Shown here piece after piece: positions 58,518 to 64,000 of a DNA stretch of 64,000 nt (its first letter is position 1; every line of letters starts with the position of its first letter). This DNA comes from JBHENC01 sp051000345 (GTDB lineage: Bacteria > Acidobacteriota > Blastocatellia > Pyrinomonadales > Pyrinomonadaceae): NCBI GenBank assembly GCA_051000345.1, contig JBPCOJ010000022.1, forward strand, positions 1 through 64,000, given 5' to 3'. Position numbers and translations under genes: made by a program. Under the pieces are notes generated by a model that was not told the DNA's origin, searched no databases, and saw nothing but the letters and a program-made list of their open reading frames with translations.

Positions 58518-59002
58518 TCAGGAATTTCTTTAACGCCTGCGTGAACTGCTGCATGACAGTTCTTGCAGAGGAGTATACACTTTTTTAGTTCGGCAAGCGT
58601 GCGTTCCCAAGACCATCCGCGCATTGATTTATATTTCGGGTCTTTAGCCGAGCGATCTCTGTGATGAAAATCAAGCGCACAGGAATAATCGCCGAAACCG
58701 CACAACCGACATCGTCCGCCACTGTACTCGATAGCCTTGAGCCGTTTTTCCTGACCTGTCTTGGTCGTGTATGCGTTGTGGCATGAGCCGCATATTGCGC
58801 GCTTGTGACCGTAGAATTTCGCCGGATTAACTTCACCACATTGACAGCACTTGTGGACTATCGCAGCGAGCTTGGGCTGCGTTCTCAAATTATATTTGAG
58901 CAACCAATAGCGCGCACCAGTCGGCGATATTCCAAGTGATACGGCGATGGCACGCGTGCTCGATCCGCGTTCGACGAGTTTCTCCAAAGCTGCTTTTTCC
59001 AT
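58508..59002 (-). CDS. HNH-family endonuclease-like protein overlapping tRNA-Pro
   Basis: The 164-residue product starts at an ATG with an AAGG about 8 nt upstream. Residues about 5-45 form a helix-turn-helix-like region (TRAIAVSLGISPTGARYWL). Two Cys-x2-Cys pairs follow (KCCQCGEVNP and AICGSCHNAY), then an HNH-type module: CRLCGFGDYS, A-LDFHHRD and LLCKNCHAAVH. This is the layout of freestanding HNH endonucleases, some of which are homing enzymes. The stop codon lies within the 5' end of the tRNA-Pro gene in the same direction, so the gene fits snugly against the tRNA. Whether it cleaves that tRNA locus is inference. Confidence 0.75.
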   Translation of the reverse strand: MEKAALEKLVERGSSTRAIAVSLGISPTGARYWLLKYNLRTQPKLAAIVHKCCQCGEVNPAKFYGHKRAICGSCHNAYTTKTGQEKRLKAIEYSGGRCRLCGFGDYSCALDFHHRDRSAKDPKYKSMRGWSWERTLAELKKCILLCKNCHAAVHAGVKEIPDGV

Positions 59003-59060
59003 ACCCGTAACCTTACACAAAATTCGGTTTCATACGGCAATGCGCTTGTCTTCGAGAGGC

Positions 59061-59714
59061 TTATTTTAGCGGACGAATTAATTGCCGGTCAAGTTCTGTT
59101 GTTCGCAAATAATCAAGGAGAAACGTGCGTGCGGTTTGGAGCGCGCGGGCGCGGTGGCTGATCTGCGCTTTGATCGTAGGCGACAGCGAGGCGAAGCTTT
59201 CGTCGTAATTTTCCGGCACAAAAACCGGATCGTAGCCGAAGCCGTCCGTGCCGCGCGGCGTAGCGGCAATGCGTCCTGCGCAGATTCCTTCGGACGCGTA
59301 AATTAGATTTCCGTTCGGGTCGGCAATCGCAATGGCGCACACGAAACGCGCGCGACGAGACTTATTGCCGGTGCAGTCCAAATTATGTAATAGCAGCGCG
59401 GTGCGTTCGGCATCGGTGGCGTTTTCGCCTGCATAGCGGGCCGACAAAACACCGGGCGCGCCATCGAGCGCTTCGACTTCGAGGCCGGAATCGTCTGCGA
59501 GCGCGAGCAGTTGCGTCGCTTGCGAGTAAGCAACGGCCTTGAGCGCCGCGTTGTCGGCGAACGTCGCACCGGTTTCGACGACTTCCGGAACGCGCGCAAA
59601 TTCCTGCAAGCTTCGGAGACGCACGGGCAAATCCGCCAAAAGCGAGCGCAGTTCTTTGACTTTGCCTGCGTTGCGTGTTGCGATGAGTAGCGGCAAAGAT
59701 GTGGGTGTTGCCAT
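59061..59714 (-). CDS. rdgB: XTP/dITP diphosphatase RdgB/HAM1
   Basis: The 217-residue product is normal length. Motifs: LIATRNAGKVKEL at the N-terminus, TFADNAALKA, LADDSGLEVEAL, GVLSARYAGENAT, and TPRGTDGFGYDPVF followed by SHRARAL. It removes non-canonical purine nucleoside triphosphates from the pool before they reach DNA. It is a single leftward gene between the HNH gene and a divergent hypothetical gene. Confidence 0.95.
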   Translation of the reverse strand: MATPTSLPLLIATRNAGKVKELRSLLADLPVRLRSLQEFARVPEVVETGATFADNAALKAVAYSQATQLLALADDSGLEVEALDGAPGVLSARYAGENATDAERTALLLHNLDCTGNKSRRARFVCAIAIADPNGNLIYASEGICAGRIAATPRGTDGFGYDPVFVPENYDESFASLSPTIKAQISHRARALQTARTFLLDYLRTTELDRQLIRPLK

Positions 59715-59895
59715 TCGGAGAAATTTTTAGCAGGAAAATTACTTGAGTAAATTCAGATTAATCGGCGCACAAAATATTGTTTTGCAAGGTAGATGGTTTC
59801 GCGCTTACAATCAAGTCTTAAGCATTGCACGCTGGCAATCACGTTGATAGCTGCGCGGCGTGCTCGAATTTTTCAAAAAGGCGCTCGCATAACAT

Positions 59896-61251
59896 TTGGA
59901 CACCAGCACTTCATTTGCAGAGCAGTTGACGGGCGACGAGACTCTGCGCGCCGCCGCATCCCGCGATGACTACGATAGCGCAACAGCGCAACTCGGTATA
60001 TGGCTGCTCGCTCTGCGCAGTTTTTTCAAGCCGCACAATTGTCCTTTGACGGAAACAGAGCGCCCGGCCTTGTTGACGCGCAACTGGCACAGCGAACTTC
60101 ACATTGCGCGGCAAACCATTCTCAACTGCTCGCAGCTCGCGCTCGATTCGCTCCATCATACGGAAGCGAACGAAGCCGCGTTGGAGAATGAAGCCGAACT
60201 AGATTTTCTCGCCGCCGCCGAAGCGAAAACCGAACAATCGACAGCGCCGGATAATTTTTCTATGGCTGCCTTAAGTGAATCGCTGGCGGACGCGCGCACC
60301 GTTTGCGATGCGATGCTCGATGCGGAATTCGTGGGCTTTCACACTTGGGCGAGCTTCGGAAGGATTCTAGCGCGCGAGGTCGAACGCACGGGCGCGCTCC
60401 AAGCGATTGCACGCTCCGTGCGGCATCGTGAGAACGCGAAATTGCAGCAGCCCTTGCTCGCGCTGACACGCAATCTGCATGTATCCGAAACACTCGGCGG
60501 CGATATGCTTCGCGTCTTTTCCGAACTGGCAAATCTGCTCGATAGGCTTCGCGTCGTCGAAAATTTTTTGCGACTGGATCAACCGCTCAAACAAACGCTG
60601 CCGCTCTTTACGCTCGTACACGAAGATGCGCGCAAGCTGCTCGCCTTTGTGGAAACGCGTGCGATGCGTGTGGAGAATCTGGACGAAGCTGTTTTCGATG
60701 CGCTCGACGGCACGACCTACGCCATCGGCATGGAACTACGCAAGGTTTTCGCTCACGAACTCGCGGGCTTGAGCGCGCTGCGGCAAGCGCCCGCGATTTA
60801 CGCCAGAGTCGAGAACGCACACGGCCTCCTGCGCGATTCCTTTCAGCAATCGACGGTGGCGCTCGCCCAAGTTTTTGACCCGACGCTGGACGGCACACGG
60901 CTCTTTAATCAATTTCAAACGAAGCTCGATCAATCGCTTGCCCTGCGCGCGGATTTGTGGGCGCTGCTGCAACTCGTGCGGCGCGCAGAAAAAGAGCGCG
61001 AGCGTTATCCCGTCGCGCGACTGCTCGAACGTCTGGCGGAGTTTCGTGAAGGCAGTTTGCGTTATCTGATGTATAAAGACTGGGAAGCGTGCGAGCGTTT
61101 TATCGAAGAGGTATCGGCGGCGCGCGGCGCTGTCGAACTGACGCCCGTGCTGCATCGCTTCGCCGCTTACTTTGAAACACTGCACGGACAGATCAATATG
61201 CGCGCAGTGCTTGCCGATCATCCCTTCGATTATTCCACGCCGGAAAATTAA
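59896..61251 (+). CDS. Protein of unknown function, helical
   Basis: The 451-residue product has an open frame starting at a TTG (59896), closed upstream by a TAA two codons earlier, so no better start exists nearby. It has no signal peptide or membrane segment and is almost all helix (for example LSESLADARTVCDAMLD, LLALTRNLHVSETLGGDMLRVFSELANLLDRL, LWALLQLVRRAEKERER). No family is recognised. It is convergent with the next gene; 8 nt separate the two stop codons. Confidence 0.7.
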   Translation: MDTSTSFAEQLTGDETLRAAASRDDYDSATAQLGIWLLALRSFFKPHNCPLTETERPALLTRNWHSELHIARQTILNCSQLALDSLHHTEANEAALENEAELDFLAAAEAKTEQSTAPDNFSMAALSESLADARTVCDAMLDAEFVGFHTWASFGRILAREVERTGALQAIARSVRHRENAKLQQPLLALTRNLHVSETLGGDMLRVFSELANLLDRLRVVENFLRLDQPLKQTLPLFTLVHEDARKLLAFVETRAMRVENLDEAVFDALDGTTYAIGMELRKVFAHELAGLSALRQAPAIYARVENAHGLLRDSFQQSTVALAQVFDPTLDGTRLFNQFQTKLDQSLALRADLWALLQLVRRAEKERERYPVARLLERLAEFREGSLRYLMYKDWEACERFIEEVSAARGAVELTPVLHRFAAYFETLHGQINMRAVLADHPFDYSTPEN

Positions 61252-61259
61252 CTGTGCCG

Positions 61260-63002
61260 CTACTTTCCTTCGTCGCGTGTGAACTGTGTGACGAGCGCAC
61301 CGAACTGCCCGAATGATGAATGTGTTATTCGCACAAAGCCTTCGTCTGCGAGCCGCGTTTCCGTCGCCGCGAATTGAAGTTGATCGAGCGCGCTTTGTAG
61401 TTCGTTCACTTTCGCGCGGCCTTCGCGCGAGCCGCCGTGAGATGCGAGGAAGCGTATAAAATCGCGCGCAGGCTCTTTGTCGTTTGTTAAGGTAAGCGCT
61501 CCCGTCGAGTTTGCGACGAGCGGCGCGCGCGTGGTCAAAGCGAAACTATTAAGTGAAGCAAGCGAGCGTTTTTCTTTGCGTGCAGCTAAACAGCGGCGCA
61601 GCATTTCTGACTGTCCCATCAGCACGCGCCCGTCGACGAAGCTCGCGGCTCCGCGCGCGGCGTCTCTTGAAATCAGCAATTCCGCATCGCCGATGCGCTC
61701 CACTCGCGGGCTTGCGCCGAGCCTTCCGGCAACAATCGTCTTCAAAGCTTTCTCGTCCTTTGCTTCGACAATCAACACCGTGCTTTCGCCGGTATTATCG
61801 AGCCGCGCCGTCGCCGCTTCAGAGCCGACGGCGCGCAAAAACCGATTCGCGTCGTCGATTCCGTAAGACTCTAGCGCGAGGTTCAGAAAAGGCTGCACAA
61901 GCGTTCCGCTGACAGGATCGAGCTGCGATGACACGAGATTGTTCAAACCGCGCCATGCTTGAAGCGGCTCGCGGTAATTGTAGCGCGTCACGGAATAAGC
62001 GTCGGCGGGCAAAAAATCGTAGACATCGGACGCGGCGCGCGCGTTCGCGGCAAGCGGCTCCGCCAGATTTGCGGCGATACCATTTTGCAGCGTAAGGAAA
62101 TAACGGTCTTCGATTTGATTGTTCGCAAGGCGCGCGCTCCATCCGACATCGCCGAGAATTTTACCCGCGAATCCGGGCAACAGACTCGCGGCGAAACTCT
62201 GCGCGCGTGGATTGATCGTAATTTGATTCGCATAAACGGCGGCGGCGAGTTCCAGTAGTTTCGCTGCTCCCGCCTGTGAGACATATCCGAAAGCGAGCGC
62301 AGAGTATCCCCCGACGCGCTTGCGCATAGCTTCGAGTCGCGCGTTTCCGGCGAGGCTAGGGCGTTCGCCGCGCTGCACTGCGAGACATGCGCGCACAATT
62401 TGTTCGTCGTTGCCGATCACGGCGCGGCTGTCCATGACCGCCGCGATAATCCGCCGCGCGCTTGCTTCATCGCCCTTCACGGATTCGGTTGCATCGTGCC
62501 AGACGATCCACTGCGCGCCGTCAACTTCCTTTTTCTCGACGCTCGTTTGCGAGAATGCCCTGCGCGCGAATTCGCCGATTCGTTTTTCGACGGCGGCGCG
62601 CGTGCGGCCTTCTCCCGTATGCGTTTCGAGAATAACGGCGGCGCGCGGCTTCAAGTTGTTCGTGTTGAGATCGAAGCCCGCGATTGTGACGGCGACTTGC
62701 GCGCGCGCAAACACCACCGCATCCGCCGGGCCTATGCCAGTCCACGCGGCGAGGCGGCTCAACCATCCGACGTTTTTGAAATTGGAATCGAGACCGGCGG
62801 GCGCGGCGAGCTTTGTCCACGCGTCTGTTTCTGTCAGCGCGCTCAATACGTCCGGCAAATTATTCACTTCGATATACAGAAGCGAATCGGCGGGCGCGGC
62901 GGCGGTCATGTCTGCTTTCGGCGAATGATTCCACCACAGCCATAAAAAACAGGCGAGCGCAAACGCGGCGATTAAAAGCAAAAGCTTGCGAGAAAATATC
63001 AT
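61260..63002 (-). CDS. Membrane-anchored DUF3352-like protein of unknown function
   Basis: About 580 residues from the ATG at 63002 (AGGA 9 nt upstream; a longer open frame exists). One N-terminal membrane helix (LLLLIAAFALACFLWLWW) is followed by a periplasmic region that opens with APADSLLYIEVNNLPDVLSAL, the start seen in DUF3352-like proteins, and continues as alternating strands and helices. Repeated motifs such as AVIGNDEQIVRACLAVQ and RVLMGQSEMLRRCLAARK suggest internal duplication of a domain. No enzyme motif is seen. It ends 8 nt from the convergent gene. Confidence 0.65.
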   Translation of the reverse strand: MIFSRKLLLLIAAFALACFLWLWWNHSPKADMTAAAPADSLLYIEVNNLPDVLSALTETDAWTKLAAPAGLDSNFKNVGWLSRLAAWTGIGPADAVVFARAQVAVTIAGFDLNTNNLKPRAAVILETHTGEGRTRAAVEKRIGEFARRAFSQTSVEKKEVDGAQWIVWHDATESVKGDEASARRIIAAVMDSRAVIGNDEQIVRACLAVQRGERPSLAGNARLEAMRKRVGGYSALAFGYVSQAGAAKLLELAAAVYANQITINPRAQSFAASLLPGFAGKILGDVGWSARLANNQIEDRYFLTLQNGIAANLAEPLAANARAASDVYDFLPADAYSVTRYNYREPLQAWRGLNNLVSSQLDPVSGTLVQPFLNLALESYGIDDANRFLRAVGSEAATARLDNTGESTVLIVEAKDEKALKTIVAGRLGASPRVERIGDAELLISRDAARGAASFVDGRVLMGQSEMLRRCLAARKEKRSLASLNSFALTTRAPLVANSTGALTLTNDKEPARDFIRFLASHGGSREGRAKVNELQSALDQLQFAATETRLADEGFVRITHSSFGQFGALVTQFTRDEGK

Positions 63003-63241
63003 TGCGTCACATCCTAACTGCGTCTTGCCGTGCGAGGCAAGATAGCTTGCCGTGTGAAACAAGATAGGCTGGCGAGTTCGTTCTGTTTCATGCTTCCGCG
63101 CGGCTGATTTGCCCGCCGTGAGGATTGTTGCCGCGCCTTCGCCTCTCGTGATACTTTGACTTACGATCCGGCGTTATTCAAATTTCCCACTATTTCAGCG
63201 GGAAAAATTCGCGTTCCGGCTCAAAGGTAAACAGCATACTC

Positions 63242-64000
63242 ATGTCTTATCGCCAACTACGCGCGCAGCCGCACGCCGAAGCAGATTTCGACGAATTTTT
63301 AGATCGACTTTACAAAGCTTTGACAAACGGGCAGCGTGACCCGAACGACGTGGTGCGCGATACGCTTTACGAAATTTATTACGGCGCGATGATGAGCGGC
63401 ACAGAACAGGGAACTGCGCCGAATATGAACGGGCTTTCGACAGCGGCGCGCATGGTGCTACACAATTTCGATCCGCGCAACGTGACGACGGAGCCGGAAT
63501 ATTACCCGGACATAGACGCCGTAGCTTACGCCGAACGCAAGCCCTTTGTCTGGCTGTGGCAAATGTACGACCGCTCGCCGCTCGGACAGAATGCGCTGCT
63601 CGGACATCGTTTTCGCCGTATGCTCGCGCCGCTCGTCTTCAAACAAGTCGGCGCAAACTTCAAATGCTGGCACTTCGTCGAGTGGTCTTACGGCTACAAC
63701 TTGTCGTTCGGCGATAACGTCGTCGTGCATCGCCATGTGCTGCTCGATGATCGCGGCGGCATAGAAATCGGCAATAATGTTTCCATCTCGGACTACGCAA
63801 ACATTTATTCGCACACGCACGACATCGTGGACATCAACGACGTTGAAAACCGCACGACGCGCATCGGCGACGGCGTCCGCATCACGTATCACGCAACCGT
63901 GCTCGCCGGAGTGCAGGTCGGCGCGCAGTCGATGGTCGGCACACACGCCGTCGCCACCAAGAACGTCGAACCTTACCACGTCAAAGTCGGTATTCCCGCC
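63242..64000 (+). CDS. Left-handed beta-helix (hexapeptide) acyltransferase, partial
   Basis: The frame is open to the end of the window, giving 253 residues so far. After an N-terminal helical region (about 1-115), the C-terminal part has hexapeptide repeats: GYNLSFGDNVVVHRHVLLDD, GIEIGNNVSISDYANIYSHTHD and TRIGDGVRITYHATVLAGVQVGAQSMVGTHAVATKNV. The His pair in Y-SHTHD is the expected catalytic region of maltose/galactoside O-acetyltransferase-type enzymes. The likely substrate is a sugar or surface glycan. The ATG at 63242 is taken as start; the 3' end lies beyond the window. Confidence 0.85.
   Translation, partial: MSYRQLRAQPHAEADFDEFLDRLYKALTNGQRDPNDVVRDTLYEIYYGAMMSGTEQGTAPNMNGLSTAARMVLHNFDPRNVTTEPEYYPDIDAVAYAERKPFVWLWQMYDRSPLGQNALLGHRFRRMLAPLVFKQVGANFKCWHFVEWSYGYNLSFGDNVVVHRHVLLDDRGGIEIGNNVSISDYANIYSHTHDIVDINDVENRTTRIGDGVRITYHATVLAGVQVGAQSMVGTHAVATKNVEPYHVKVGIPA

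Overview
The window is about 64 kb of a moderately GC-rich bacterial chromosome. The gene set suggests a Gram-negative Acidobacteriota, most likely near the Blastocatellia: a DUF1800/DUF1501 exported pair, an Mla-type lipid transporter, a TonB receptor with an N-terminal carboxypeptidase-regulatory-like domain, an S9D glutamyl-endopeptidase-like enzyme, and a secreted protein with the N-terminal domain I associate with that class. The assignment is inferred from gene content, not from a phylogenetic marker.

Layout. 1-9.94 kb: the right end of what looks like an integrated phage-like element. It has a tail-tip module (gpM-like protein, cysteine-containing hub protein, two small proteins), then two tail-fibre-like genes that both encode Sec signal peptides (one collagen-like, one with five FN3-like repeats, a LamG-like region and an SGNH hydrolase). 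It ends at a 35-nt fragment identical in layout to the 3' end of a tRNA-Pro, a probable attachment site. 10-19 kb: one 2965-residue cyclic beta-glucan synthase. 19.3-22.8 kb: DUF1800 and DUF1501 exported proteins. 22.7-26.2 kb: leftward ftsY-ribD-ksgA. 26.5-31.9 kb: a secreted helical protein, a CDP-alcohol phosphatidyltransferase with a GtrA protein, and an HD-GYP sensor. 32.3-34.5 kb: ECF sigma factor, anti-sigma factor and a periplasmic Spy-like protein. 34.8-37.8 kb: mlaE-mlaF-mlaD. 37.9-40.1 kb: a MidA-like methyltransferase, a DinB-like protein and a lipoprotein. 40.3-43.7 kb: a cobalamin riboswitch with terminator controlling a TonB receptor and two small Cys-rich proteins.

43.7-50.7 kb: a visibly AT-richer two-gene operon, with a 692-residue protein of unknown family translationally coupled to a 1638-residue DEAD/DEAH helicase ending in DUF1998. 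This looks like a transferred defence-type module, similar in layout to Druantia type III (DruH-DruE) but with a smaller partner that I do not recognise. It is the best candidate for an undescribed system.

50.8-64 kb: S9D peptidase, DUF488, a palindromic repeat, a SnoaL-like protein, a tRNA-Arg(UCU) split by a 270-nt group I intron, an AI-2E-family transporter gene interrupted by one amber codon, a Nudix hydrolase, a small unknown protein, an HU protein, a 99-bp IS5/IS903-like MITE with a 9-bp target duplication, a tRNA-Pro(UGG) overlapped by an HNH nuclease gene, rdgB, two proteins of unknown function and the start of a hexapeptide acyltransferase that runs off the end.
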